Assembly: GCA_021234155.1 (NCBI GenBank)
Contig: JAJEKV010000013.1
Location: 14,237,877 to 14,301,876, forward strand
From: Isoetes taiwanensis
Taxonomy: Eukaryota; Streptophyta; Lycopodiopsida; Isoetales; Isoetaceae
Direction of reading: 5' to 3'
Length of the DNA: 64,000 nucleotides
Each line of letters starts with the position of its first letter. Position 1 is the first letter of the stretch. The notes under the pieces are model-generated. The model ran no database searches, was not told the origin of the DNA, and saw nothing but the letters and a program-made list of their open reading frames with translations. This document shows, piece by piece, positions 1 through 11,273 of this stretch. The position numbers and the translations under genes are program-made.

Positions 1-1290
1 TGTCTGCTGATGCTACTGACATTCTTGGATATATCTGACTATCTGCTTCTTCATGCCCGGCCAGAAGTAGCTACTTCTAATCTTGAAGTAGGCCTTTATA
101 GATTCTATATGGCCGAAAATAGGGCTATTATGCGTGTCATGGAGGATTAACTTTCTTACTCCTGATGCTTCAAGTACGCATTGTTGTTCTTTATGATATA
201 AAAGGTTGCCTTCCTTTTTTAAAATGTTTGAAGGTCTCTCTTTCCTTTTCCATCCTTGCGCTCTTGCAAAGACTAGCCCATATGTGCTTGAACTCTATGT
301 TAGAGGGGATGGCTTCTTCTATCTTCTTGCTGAATTCGCTTGCCGAAGTGGAGATGGCATTGCAAAATGATGCTTCAAAAGCTTGCCAATAAAGGGCGAC
401 GTCTTAGCTTCTCCATGGCTTTTCTCAAATGGGATGCATGCTCTTCCATTGATTTGTTGTAGATCATGATGTCGTCGAAGAAAATTGATGATGGACTCAT
501 CCAAGGAATCTTCGAAGATGTCGTTCCTCAAGTGCATAAAGTCGGTGGAGCATTCGATAGACTCAAGGGCATTACTGTGAAGTCATAGTGCCCATATCTT
601 GTTTTCAAGGAGTTTTATAATTATCTTCCCCCTTCGTCCTTATTTGATGATTGCCCGAGCTTAAGTCGATTTTGTAGAAGAATCTTGCTTCTTGGGGTTG
701 ATCCATTATGTCGTTTGCTTGTTGCGCTGCCCATGGTTGATATACATCTTTAGAATTCCATCCTAGCCGACAACAGCTTCTTGAGCTCTGCTAGCTCGAA
801 AGTGCTCATTCTATAAGGAGCTTTGCTGATCAGCTCTGCATCTGGTGCAAGAGTGATTTCAGACTCTATGCCTCTATAGAGCAAAAGCTCTCAAATTTCA
901 TCTGGAGGTATATCATGGGACTTCTTGATTAGCTTAAAAAAATTGGTCGAGGCAACTGTTCTGAAGTAGCACCTTCCTTCTTACTCTGGTGGCCGGGGTC
1001 GACGTTGTGGCTTAAGTATGTATGACCTCGTTCCTCGTGACGCACTTAATAATCGTTTCATTGGCATGCGTTACACAATTGAAATTACTTTCTTAACTTT
1101 AATTATAAGGTAATTGTCCTTTGGTGCTAGGATAAACATCTCTTGCTTATGATAATCAATTATTGCCTTAGCAAGCTTTAATATTCCATGCCTATTATGA
1201 GGTCATACTTGCCAATGTACATAAGTTGGTGCCGATGCTCTACTTTGCTCCGCTTAAAGTTGATGTCGACTTGACTCTTGTTCCTTTGGT
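1..1290 (-). pseudogene. decayed Ty3 retrotransposon pol remnant (element F)
   Basis: Read on the minus strand this matches, in order, the protease, reverse transcriptase and integrase zinc-binding segments of the Ty3 elements further right. Around 60-170 the minus strand reads an integrase HHCC-type segment (HDTHNSP, then YFWPGMKKQ), in which one of the paired cysteines is lost. Around 455-480 it reads the RT catalytic box FFDDIMIYN. Around 785-830 it reads an APYRM-type RT start, and near 1190-1215 the protease-end GKYDLI motif. RNase H between the RT and integrase parts appears deleted. Many stops and frameshifts are present, so it cannot encode a working polymerase. It belongs to the same broad family as elements A and B but is more diverged. 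The element continues off the left edge. Confidence 0.75.
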
Positions 1291-1853
1291 GTTTCTATCT
1301 ATAATATCATTACAAATATTTTCTACTTCGTTCATCAATTATTAAGGCCCCAAAGGGGCCAAAAAAATTTTGGGTTAACACACAAACCATTACATCCAGC
1401 ACTCTAATATTAAATCCCCCTTGAAACCCCCTTTGGTTTGGGTGCATATTCACACGGGGGGGTGACGTAGGGCAGCGAGAGCTCATAAAATTATGTTTCG
1501 CATGTATAAATCAACACCATGTAGTATATTACCTCAAACCTTATAGTATTTTGCAAATTTTGTTATACAGTATAGCAATTTTTGTACATGCATACCCCAC
1601 AAACGAGGAACTTTATGCATGGTGTAGATTAAGGAATAAAAGGTGAATATGCCTATCCAACAGCTCTCGATGCCCGAAGTCACCCCCCGTGTGAATATGC
1701 ACCCAAACCAAAGGGGGTTTCAAGGGGGATTTAATATTAGAGTGCTGGATGTAATGGTTTGTGTGTTAACCCAAAATTTTTTTGGCCCCTTTGGGGCCTT
1801 AATAATTGATGAACGAAGTAGAAAATATTTGTAATGATATTATAGATAGAAAC
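1291..1853. repeat. large imperfect inverted repeat (foldback-like)
   Basis: Left arm 1291-1488 and right arm 1656-1853 are reverse complements over about 198 bp with few differences. The outermost ~170 bp (from GTTTCTATCT inward to the GGTGAC region) are almost perfect. A second, weaker inverted match (ACACCATG near 1513, CATGGTGT near 1618) continues the hairpin inside the spacer. No transposase ORF and no clear target-site duplication are visible. It sits at the edge of the decayed pol remnant. It could be a foldback/MITE-type element or a head-to-head duplication. Confidence 0.8.
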
Positions 1854-2856
1854 ATTTTATTGATATCTATCTATTTAGGAATTTAAAATAGCAAAAAGAA
1901 ATAAAAACCATGATATAAAGTTTAAAGGCTTCAATATTGTAGCGATGTAAGATGTGATAATGTTCACTGATGCAATAGTTTGAACGCTAATAAGCATGAT
2001 GTTGATAACAATGGCAGTGCCATATTCATCGAACATGGATCCAACAGTGAAGGTAGAGCAAGACAGAGATCATTGCTTGTCATTGGAGCTGTGGGAATGT
2101 TAAAATCTCTTGATAGATGTATTTGAAGATCCATCTGGCAAAAAGCCATAATAGTTTATGTTCCAAGCTGTGTAACCAAGTCTCAGAAAAGAGGCATCAT
2201 CCCATGCTTACTCCCAAGTCTGTGTTTCCAATATCATTTGACAAACTGGAAGGAGTACAATCATACAAGATGAAAGGGGATGTTCCAAATAATGGACCAA
2301 ATGCTCCAAGCCATGCAGCAGCACTAATATAAATTCCATATGGGCCATAAATAGTTGGGTATATTGATTTCCCCTAGAACTTCAAATTCTCCTGCATAGT
2401 ATCCAATGGGATGTTTTAATATCAAGTATGATGCAACAAGCTTGGCTTCATCTTTCACACTTTATTCGTTTATGAAATACACTTAGATACATCTCAAACA
2501 GCTTAGTACTGCCTGTTTAATTTGTCTAAAAAAATTTTAATTAATACATACCACCTTCGATGACCTTCGGTGAGAATCTGGGTAATGATGAAAATTAGCA
2601 TCGGTGAGACCCTTTTGATTTACAAACATGATTTACAAACAAAAAACTAAACCTTAAACCCCACCTCTTCTTACTTGCACTTTTATAGGTGACAAAGCCA
2701 ATCCCTCAATGGGCTCTCAACAAAAACCTCAACATTTGGAGCCAGTTTGCCAATTCGTGTCTGTTTTCAGAAGGGTCAGAATTTGTGCTCAGATTTGTGC
2801 TTGAAGGATATTTTATCGATCCTCTGACATACTGGAAACAACAATGAACTGCACAA

Positions 2857-3104
2857 AATAGGTTGCATGTTCTTTCTGATGGCCTGCAATGCATCCTTTC
2901 TACTTATGTAAAAGCCTTCTCATTTGATGCCAGTACATAAATCCCTAGCTCCTTGCATCACAGGTTTACATTTTGCTCTCAATAGGTTGCATGTTCTTTC
3001 TGATGGCCTGCAATGCATCCTTTCTACTTATGTAAAAGCCTTCTCATTTGACGCCAGTACATAAATCCCTGGCCCCTTGCATCACAGGTTTACGTTTTGC
3101 TCTC
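2857..3104. repeat. 124-bp tandem duplication
   Basis: Two adjacent copies (2857-2980 and 2981-3104), each starting AATAGGTTGCATG and ending TTTGCTCTC, differ at only a few bases. This indicates a recent local duplication. No gene is evident in either copy. Confidence 0.9.
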
Positions 3105-3205
3105 GACCAAGCCCCATCATGAGGTGGAAAGTGCCATAAGGCCTCCTGGAGCAGGGCCTGTAGGGTTTAGGAAGCAATAGAAATTAATTACCAGTAAATT
3201 ACCAG

Positions 3206-3280
3206 CCAAATCAAACTGATGGGAGCCGATGCCCTGCATTTTTACCGTACCAAATCAAACCGATGGGGAGCCGATGCCCC
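3206..3280. repeat. 44-bp imperfect tandem duplication
   Basis: The segment starting CCAAATCAAACTGATGGG (3206) recurs at 3250 as CCAAATCAAACCGATGGG, both followed by GAGCCGATGCCC. No function is suggested. Confidence 0.75.
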
Positions 3281-4498
3281 CGTGATTTGCCCAAAAGAGG
3301 CCAACATTTTGAGGTAGAAGAATTTGAAGCAGAAGAGCTATGATGGAGACGAAATCGGCTGCTGTAGAATAATTCATCCAATTTTATAATATCAGGCATG
3401 CTGCATTGCACAAATGTTCTGGCAGAAAGCAAGAATCAAATTAAGACTGTTTTGAGAAGCTAGGACTTACGAGGTTGTCTCATTGGACACAAGGTCGGGA
3501 AGCCATATCCACTTAGTAACGATTTTCTCGTGTAGATTCATTCAACACTAACCTGGCTGGCAAGTCGAGATTTACCCCTTGCAATAATGCTCTCATACCA
3601 GACCTACCAAGCTTTTACCCCTACCGACCACGCAACAAAAAGAAAAGCCAGGCCACAAACCAAAGCTGACTCTTGTTTCCCCTTGTAAATGCATGGGGAC
3701 CGCTGTTCTCTGTGTTGGCCGAGTGCAAAAGATCGGCAAGCTAGAAGAGCAAAAGAATGGAAACCCTAGAATACATAGCTCGTCATCTGCACTTTTGATT
3801 TTAAAAAACAATTACATGGGCTATGGAAATAGGGTGTTTATTGTGAGCCCTTGATTAAGGACTCACGACTCCATCTCGGCCATTAACATAACATGTAGCA
3901 CAAACATGGGTCTAAACCATTACAAATATGAAATTAGAAAGTGAAAATACAGTGCGCACTCTAGATGTACGCATTAGTACACCTTGCAGAATACGACCAC
4001 CAAATCATATAAAAACCATAGGGAAAAATGTACAAAAATACAAAAACAACCCCCTGTTATTATGCTACATATTCGGCCTTGCCATAATTACTGGCATAGA
4101 TTTAGACTTAAGAGTTTTGTTCTTAAAAATGTCCGCCATCTAGGAGGTGCAAGGTTACAGGTTAAAGAATTACTTACATAAATCCTATGGCCATAAGTTT
4201 AGTCAGCATAACATTTCCTTTGGACACACATAAAAACTATGCAATTAAATAATTATTCTTGTTTTAGATCTAATCTATACTTTAGGATCTCACCTTTCTT
4301 AATTATTGCCCTCTTGAAATAGTCCCACCTTTGAGTTGATGTCATCTAAGAAGTTGGCCGGACTTATTAGATTGCTTTCCTTTATTGGGTCGGATTATTC
4401 CTTATGCTGTGAAGGTACTCGTCATATACATGGTCGACAGTTATCCTATTATTGAATCCTTCTTAGCGAGGTGATCAAGCTCACGAAGAGGTTCCAAT

Positions 4499-5240
4499 AT
4501 GTTGGATTATGGGAATGCATACAGAATGAAGGACAAAGACAAAGGCAGGGTGGCAACAGCCAACCTCAAGGGCGCAGCTCGTATATGGTGGAAAGGGTAT
4601 GCAAAAGCACATAAGCTAAGCCGAGACAGCTGCAGGTTTCAGAAATTTTCAAAGGCATTCAAGCGCCACTATGTGCCAAGGGAGCACAAATGCCACATGA
4701 TGCAGCAATTCTATCGGCTAGAGCAGGGCAACAAGTCAGTACAAAAATACACGGAAGAGTTCATGAAACTGAGGCTTTATGTGCCGAAGCTGAGTGAACG
4801 CCATGCAGTGGAAGGGTACATCGAGGGATTAAATGACGAGATAAGGAGGCTGGTAAGAGCAATTAATCCTCGAACAATATCAGAAGCGGAATCAAAAGCA
4901 GTCAGCCTGCAAGGATCCGGCCCTCAAAACAGTGGGCAGAAACAGCAGTAGTAGCAGGATAAGGGAAAAGCAACGGCAAGTTATAGCCCTAGAGCAGCTA
5001 GTCCAGGACCAGCAAAGGCTCCATACATTGGCAGTTATGGAAAGCAGCAAGAAAAGAAACAGGTATCCTTCAAGGATAAGCCGCAGCAAGAAGGGTCAAA
5101 TTATTCGAAAGCGGTGCGATCCTTTTTGCAATCAATACCTAAGGAGAAGAGGCAGGAGTGCATTGAGAAACAGCTCTGCTTCAGGTGCTTCCAGCCAGGC
5201 CACAGAACAACAAACTACCCTTTTGTCATGAATGCGGCAT
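4499..5240 (+). pseudogene. element A gag remnant
   Basis: Encodes the central and C-terminal part of a Ty3-type Gag (Retrotrans_gag-like). The diagnostic stretch around RIWWKGYAKAH, then FKRHYVPREHK and QKYTEEFMKLRLYVPKL, matches element B Gag, which has about 180 more residues at the N-terminus; these are missing because A is 5'-truncated. Two consecutive TAG codons (4949-4954) replace two Tyr codons present in B. After them the same frame continues to a zinc knuckle at about 5179-5220, reading CFRCFQPGHRTTNY, in which the last cysteine of the CCHC box has become Tyr. It is nonfunctional as read. In an intact element this protein would form the virus-like particle and bind the RNA. Confidence 0.88.
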
Positions 5241-8200
5241 TAGCAGAGATGGGTGGATGGGAGACTCCCTCTGACGACGACGGCGGGGAAGCACGCGACT
5301 TCATTCGGGGTGAGTGCCATATCTTTGCAGCCATAGATTCAGACCAAGCAGAAAATCAGTATCAGGTAATCTCCACAGCAGGGAAGGCCAAGGCCAAGTC
5401 TTTTATAGTCCTGATAGATACGGGGAGCACCCACAATTTTGCGTCTCCAAGAATGGTCGAGATATTGAAGCTCAGGCCGTTGAAGTCAAAGCCGAGACCC
5501 GTGGTGTTAGCAAGCAGGGCAGTGAGATACACGGCAGGCAAGAGGATAAATTTCGACATCAATTTGTCAGGGATCAACATCCAAATGCTCCAAATGGGAG
5601 CAGAAGTGATGAACATCGGGAAGTATGATTTGATCATCGGCATGGAGTACCTCGCTCCAGCGAAGGCCATCATCGACTGTGGAAACCGTAAAGTGACCTT
5701 GACGGCGCCCAACGGCAAGATCATAGAAATTGCAGATAAATAAGTTGTTCCTATCATGCAATGTATGTCGAGTAAGTGGCTGCTCAAGTGCATAAAGAGC
5801 GAGCAGGTAGCCTATGTCTTCAAGCTTCAGATCGAAGAGCCCAAGCCAGAAGAAAGCAAGGAAGATAAGGTGCTCAACAAATTACCAAAGCAGATAGCTA
5901 AGTTGGTAAAGGAGTTCCATGATCTCTTCCCAGACGAGATCAAGCAGCTCCCTCCTTACAGGGGAGTCGAGTGCGAGATAGCACTCGAACCAGGTACGAA
6001 GCCGACGAGCAAAGCGCCGTACAGGATGAGACGCAAGAGCTGACCAAGTTGAAGAAGCAATTGCAGGAGTTGCTTGACCTAGGGTTCATTAAACCTAGTG
6101 TCTCACCATTTGGGGCACCCATCCTTTTTGTGAAGAAGAAGAATGGCAACTTGAGGATGTGCATAGATTACAGGCAGCTAAACAAGCACACCATCAAGAA
6201 TAAGTATGCACTCCCGAGATCGGATGACCTGATGGATCAGCTCCAAGGCGCGAAGGTTTTCTCCAAGATAGACCTGAGGTCAGGGTACCATCAGATCAGG
6301 ATTAAAGAAGAAGACATCCACAAAACAGCATTCAGGACTAGGTATGGGCATTATGAGTTCATCGTAATGCCGTTTGGCTTGTCAAACGCCCCAGCAACGT
6401 TCATGAGGCTTATGAACGACATCTTCAGGGAGTTTTTAGATACTTTTGTTATAGTATTCTTTGATGATATTCTAGTATACAGCAAATCCCTGGAAGAACA
6501 CGTATAACACCTCAGGAAAGTGCTCGAGAAGCTAAGAAGGCACCAGTTGTACACTAAGTTGTCGAAGTGCCACTTCGCAACGGAGAGGGTAGAGTATTTG
6601 GGGCACGTGATCTCAGCGGAGGGGATTTCGACGGATCCTGCCAAGATCGAAGCAGTCATACATTGGCCGGCGCCGAAGTACATCCACGAGGTCAGAAGCT
6701 TTCTCGGCCTAGCAGGGTATTATAGGAAGTTCGTGAAGAACTTTGCAAAAATAGCGGCCCCGCTAACGGATTTGATGAGGGCGGAAAAAGTAAAGGATTG
6801 GGCAGATCACTGGCAGAAGAAAGTCCAAGCAGGATTCGAGATGTTAAAGGAAGCTTTGACAACCGCCCCCGTCTTGACCCTGCCAGACCCCGAGAAGGAC
6901 AAACTTGTGGCGACGGATACAAGTAAAATTGCCACAGGTGCAGTATTGATGCAGGAAGAGCGGGTAGTGGCTTATGACTCTCGGAAGATGAACGACGCCA
7001 AAACGCGCTATCCGACTCATGACCAAGAGTTGCTTGCAGTTGTCAAAGCATTAAGAATTTAGAGGCACTACTTGTTGGGAAGGAAGTTCCAGCTGGATAC
7101 GTATCATCAGAGCCTCCAATACGTGTTCACGCAACCACATCTCAACCTGAGGCAGCGAAGGTGGATGAAGTTCCTCGAAGAATACGATTTTGTTATAGTT
7201 TATAGGCCAGGGAAGCTCAATGTGGTAGCAGATGCCCTTTCAAGGCATCCTCTGACAACAAGAGTTCACTGCAACGCAATCTCGACGCTCACCAGCGAGT
7301 TCGGAAGGAAGATCGAAGAAACCTTGCCGACAGATGCAGACTTCAAGGAAGTATGGGCGAGCATGTGCAAAGAGGCAAGAACAGGTAAGGAGAGGGAGAC
7401 CTTCAATAATTTTAAGAAGGAAGGTAACCTTTTGTACCATAAGAATAAGTTGTGTGTGCCTGAATCATCAGGAGTGAGGAAGTTGATTCTCCACGACACC
7501 CACAACAGTCCAATAGCTGGCCACGCAGGATTTATGAAGACATATTTCAAAGTGCGCAACAGTTATTATTGGCCAGGGATGAAGAAGCAGATAGCTCGCT
7601 ACATCAAAGAGTGTCAGCTGTGTCAGCAGACGAAGGCAGAGCAGCTTTGAATTCCAGGAGCATTGGAACCATTAGCGGTACCGAACGCTAAGTGGGAAGT
7701 CATCAGTATGGACTTCATAACAGGGCTCCCGAGGACAGCAAGAGGAAAGGATGCACTGATGGTTGTGGTCTACAAGCTGTCAAAGATGGCACACTTTGTG
7801 CCTTGCAGGACCACCGACACAGCCTTGGATACAACGGCTCTCTTCACAAAGGAAATCTTCAGGCTCCATGATATGCCGAGAGAGACATCTCCGATAGAGA
7901 CTCGAAGTTCCTGAGTGCCTTTTGGCAGGATCTTTTTGCGACGATCCAGATGAAGCTGTCCATGAGCACGGCCTATCATCCTCAGACGGATGGGCAAACA
8001 GAACGGACCAACAAAATCTTGGAAGATATGCTAAGAAACTATGTCTGGAACAAGCAGACTAAGTGGGAAGATTACATTCACTTGGTTGAGTTCGCTTATA
8101 ATAGCACCAAGCAGGAATCATCCCAGATGTTGCCATTCATGATCAACTACGGCTACCAATGTCTGACTCCAGACACTTGGCACAATCCTGTGTCAAAGGT

Positions 8201-8798
8201 AGAGGTTCGCAGCAAATGTTGGCCGACATGTAGCAGCTGGTAGAAGAGGTCCGAGGATATCTTCTTGTAGCAAGGAGTCGACAAAAGAGCGTCGCCGACA
8301 AGCACCGGACGGTCAGAGAGTTCGAGGTTGGCGACAACGTGGCTCAAGATCAAAGTGAAGCAGGCAAAGCTCCGCATCGGAAATTGTAAGAAACTTGCTC
8401 CAAGGTGGGCTGGCCCCTTCAGAATAGCCAAGAGAGTAGGTAACCAGTCCTACAAGTTAGAGCTACCAGCACACCTGAAAATTCATAAAGTCCTCCACGT
8501 GAGTTTGCTGAAGAAGCATACTCTAAACCCAGAAGAAGTCTTGGACACGCCAACGTTGTTGGAAATGACAGAAGAGTAGCTAGAGATAGTCCCAGACTTG
8601 ATCCTTGATAAGGAGATCAAGAAGACAAGGAGATCAGAGTTCCTCCAATATTTGGTCAAGTGGAAACACTTGCCGGTGGAAGACGCGACGTGGGTACTTA
8701 AGCAGGACCTGATAAGGTAGTACCCGCAGTTCATGGAGCAATGGGACGGCAAGGTCATCTCCGAAGTAATCGGCTCAGGCATGTCGGATTACGTTTAG
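5241..8798 (+). pseudogene. element A pol (protease, RT, RNase H, integrase, chromodomain-like end)
   Basis: Order of domains: aspartic protease with an intact DTG at 5417-5425 and a GKYDLIIGM segment near 5620; RT with QLNKH, then [10 protein letters not shown] at 6454-6483; RNase H with ATDTSK and [13 protein letters not shown]; integrase zinc-binding region near 7500-7640 (HDTH...CQLCQQ), catalytic core (SMDFITGL, AYHPQTDGQTERTN), and a chromodomain-like end (LQYLVKWKHLPVEDATW) finishing at 8798. Breaks: TAA at 5741, a one-base loss near 6030, TAA at 6505, TAG at 7060, TGA at 7648, a frameshift near 7890, TAG near 8233, TAG near 8577 and TAG near 8718. Three of the stops look like CAA, TGG and CGA codons changed by single transitions relative to B. 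The copy is dead but clearly a chromodomain-bearing Ty3 lineage. Confidence 0.92.
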
Positions 8799-9975
8799 AT
8801 TAATTTCATGTGTAGTTAAGATTAATCTACGCATGCAGCCTATGCTAAGTATAGGTTGCATGCGTAATTACCGATGATGGGACCACTACGGTGATCTCTA
8901 GGACGTGGTGTAATGTCATCGTAGGCATGACCGCGGTTTTGCTTGATTTAGTTAGGCAAATGGTGAACATGAGCAATGTTGCACCGTAATGTAAGCAATG
9001 TTGCGTCTGGGCGTTTGGTCTAGTGGTAACACACTAGTTCCTTAGCAATGTGGTCTCGAGTTCGAGACCGCCCAGAATCGCACTCGGTACTGTTGGGGGT
9101 CAAATCCCAACAGACGCAATGTAAGGTGGTTGGGGGCAGGGCCCAACCGAGCAATGTAGTGTGGTGTGTGGTCACATGTCCAGTTGGATGCTGCCTAGTG
9201 GCGTGACGTTAAAACTACTATCATATGCATAGGGGAAGGACATGCGATTAAAGGTAGAAGTGAACATGCGCGAGGATGAGATCATCAGGGATGTTCTCTA
9301 GCTTAAACCCTTTGGGCCATGCTTCACTGGAGTATGCATGATCAGGGAGGTCATGCATAAGGTAGCACCCAATCATGGGCTATGATAGGATCGCCTTAAA
9401 CGACCCTTACGCTTAAACCCTCACGGACCATGATCGAGTGCGGGGTATAGGCATTATAGGGCGCTGTCTCCACGGCCACAATGGAAGAAGCATCCTCTTC
9501 CTACACCGGGAGATTAGTCATGCATTCATTTAGTTAATTAGATGGGTGGTTCCCTTATAACCATAAATTTATTAATAATTAAAAGGGTACTAACGTAGTA
9601 TTGACCTGCAGGCCAATAGAGCGCTCCAGAGGGCAAGGAGGTCGAGCTACGAAGACTTGCAACACAAGTTTTGTGAGAATGTGTTGCAAGGAATGGAGAG
9701 TACCTGGAAGGCTAATTTTATATGAAATTGCTAAATCTTGATAAACTTAAATGTTATATTAAGTGAGGCTAGTAAGTACCTTGCTTTAATGAAGTTATGA
9801 ATTGATAAGTTATTGGGATAATGTAATATCGTAGTAATGTTCTAAAAACATTACCTTAGGGTAATTCTAATAATTGTGTAAGTATAATAATAATAAATTG
9901 TATGCATCAAGTTGGTTGCAGGACAGGAAGATCCCAAGGTGGGGAGACCCACAATGCTGCGGACAGCGTCATTTC
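8799..9975 (+). other. element A 3' non-coding region
   Basis: No ORF of note. The first ~150 bp and the stretch around 9445-9530 match the equivalent 3' region of element B, but ~500 bp between them (about 8950-9445) is unrelated to B. That variable part contains a tRNA-like segment, a short hairpin (CTGTTGGG...CCCAACAG near 9088-9111) and several copies of GCAATGT. It may be an insertion in A or divergent 3' UTR. Confidence 0.6.
9006..9076 (+). ncRNA. tRNA-like segment, possible SINE head or tRNA pseudogene
   Basis: A 71-nt segment opens TCTGGGC and closes GCCCAGA, a perfect 7-bp acceptor-like stem. It contains an A-box-like GGTCTAGTGGT and a B-box-like GTTCGAGACC. The T-arm folds as GGTCT/AGACC with an 8-nt loop rather than 7, and the anticodon arm is weak, so a functional tRNA is unlikely. 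A tRNA-derived SINE head inserted in element A's 3' region fits better. No anticodon is assigned. Confidence 0.35.
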
Positions 9976-9988
9976 AAGGTGGGGAGAA
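9976..9988 (+). promoter_or_regulatory. element A polypurine tract
   Basis: AAGGTGGGGAGAA lies directly before the 3' LTR start TGTGACG. The same tract precedes the 3' LTR of B on the minus strand. It is the expected primer site for plus-strand DNA synthesis. Confidence 0.85.
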
Positions 9989-11273
9989 TGTGACGTTCCA
10001 GCATAGTATACGGTCCCAGGACGTATACTATACTGCATTGTCACGCATACCCGCCATACCGATTGACGTGTACGCCGACTTGTAGCTAAGCAAGTAGCGC
10101 CCTAGGGGGCAACTTGCAAGTGTGTGCACATTTATTCATGTGTGCACGTTAGCCCACTTAAATAATAAGTGGGCAAGTGGGTCCAGTGGGGTACATCCAC
10201 TTACCCCACAAGGGCAAGTGGCATGATCTCAAGGGTTGATGGAAACCCTAGCCCTAACTTATAGCCTATGTAAGGTATCGAAACCCTAACTTTCCATTTT
10301 CGTCCACAGCCTTCTAGAGCTCCATTTCGCTTGCTCCAAGAGCCAATCTTGGCTCCTAAAGTCTGTCTCAGCAGCCTAGCTCATCAGCTTTCCTTTCTGA
10401 CTTCATCTTCAAGCAGTTCCACAACATGGACGCGTTCAGAGCAGGAGGAGCAAGCCAGAGATCAGGTATTTTGCCAATCCAATAGTCTAATCCGCCTTCC
10501 AGGCATAGAGTAAGTAGGTTTAGCCTATTGAATTGCCTATAGCAGCCATCTAGACCTCTAGATATCAAGCCATAACTAAAGAACCTAACTTCTGTGATTT
10601 AGATTAAATCTTGTTCTTTAGTTCTTCTATGATATGTATGTGATGATGATCTCTGTGGAATCATTGTATTGGGAAGGGGGGTAGAGGCCCTAAAAGCCTA
10701 GTAGTTTGATGCTCCTAGCTAGTCCTCTTTAATGCACTATTAAATGCGGCCTGTGTACAAGAACCACACCTGGTTGTGGGTGGAGGGACCAGACTGGCTT
10801 ACAAGGAGGATCATGTCCTGGCTCATGATCACGTCCCTCTGATAGTAAAGCCTATCGGGGACTACAGTGCACTAGACCTAATGCTCTGCCACTGCGTGCG
10901 GGCTTTGCATGGGTTCGACACTCTTGGGGTGGTGTACACCTTCCATGGAGTTCAGTCGAGTACGGGCAGTGGCCCTCTAGTCACCTTGAGTCAGCATGCC
11001 AGCCTCTGGTGGAAGCAATCCCTACCTGCCCCATCGGAACTGGGGAGATGCAACCTAGGAGTAGCCCCTCTGGCTATGCATCCGGCGGGCTATAGTCAGG
11101 TCCCAAGACTTTTCAACATACTCTGCAAAGTGTGCACAGGAGGGGCGGATGGAGCGGACTACCCAATTGCCATGTTCCTATGCCAGCCAACTCCACTGTT
11201 ATTGCACTCTGTATGTTTAACCTCTGGAGACCCAAGCTTGTTAGTCCATCCCTGTGTCTGAACTTGGGTAGAC
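9989..11273 (+). repeat. element A 3' LTR, first part
   Basis: Starts TGTGACGTTCCAGC and is homologous to B's LTRs. Near the start is a hairpin made of CATAGTATACG and CGTATACTATA. The conserved LTR motif TTGGGAAGGGGGGTAGAG occurs near 10669 and GGAGGGGCGGATGGAG near 11140. It stops at TAGAC (11269-11273), the target-site duplication created by element B. The LTR resumes at 24532. The 161-residue ORF over 10776-11261 is not conserved as protein in the other LTRs and is not called a gene. Confidence 0.92.
11269..11273. repeat. target-site duplication TAGAC, left copy
   Basis: TAGAC directly abuts the B LTR end TGTGACGTCCCC and is repeated at 24527-24531 on the other side. Five bases is the size expected of Ty3-type integrases. 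Confidence 0.95.

Larger units (their letters stand above)
1854..4489. other. region with no recognisable gene
   Basis: I see no convincing gene here, only short ORFs. Minus-strand pieces around 1930-2340 (for example a stretch reading GPYGIYISAAAWLGAFGPLF) look like hydrophobic coding fragments but are broken into different frames; if real they are a decayed gene I cannot identify. Two local tandem duplications, annotated separately, lie inside. The right end at about 4490 is the abrupt 5' truncation point of element A. Confidence 0.5.

Noticed and set aside
1930-2345. Possible membrane-protein gene on the minus strand
   Set aside because: Hydrophobic fragments in different frames with stops; no family recognised, kept only as a note.
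3585-3602. PBS-like TGGTATGAGAGC on the minus strand
   Set aside because: One mismatch to the initiator tRNA-Met PBS, but no LTR end adjoins it.
10776-11261. 161-residue plus-strand ORF in the LTR
   Set aside because: Homologous LTR segments in B, C and E do not keep the frame; it is LTR sequence, not a gene.
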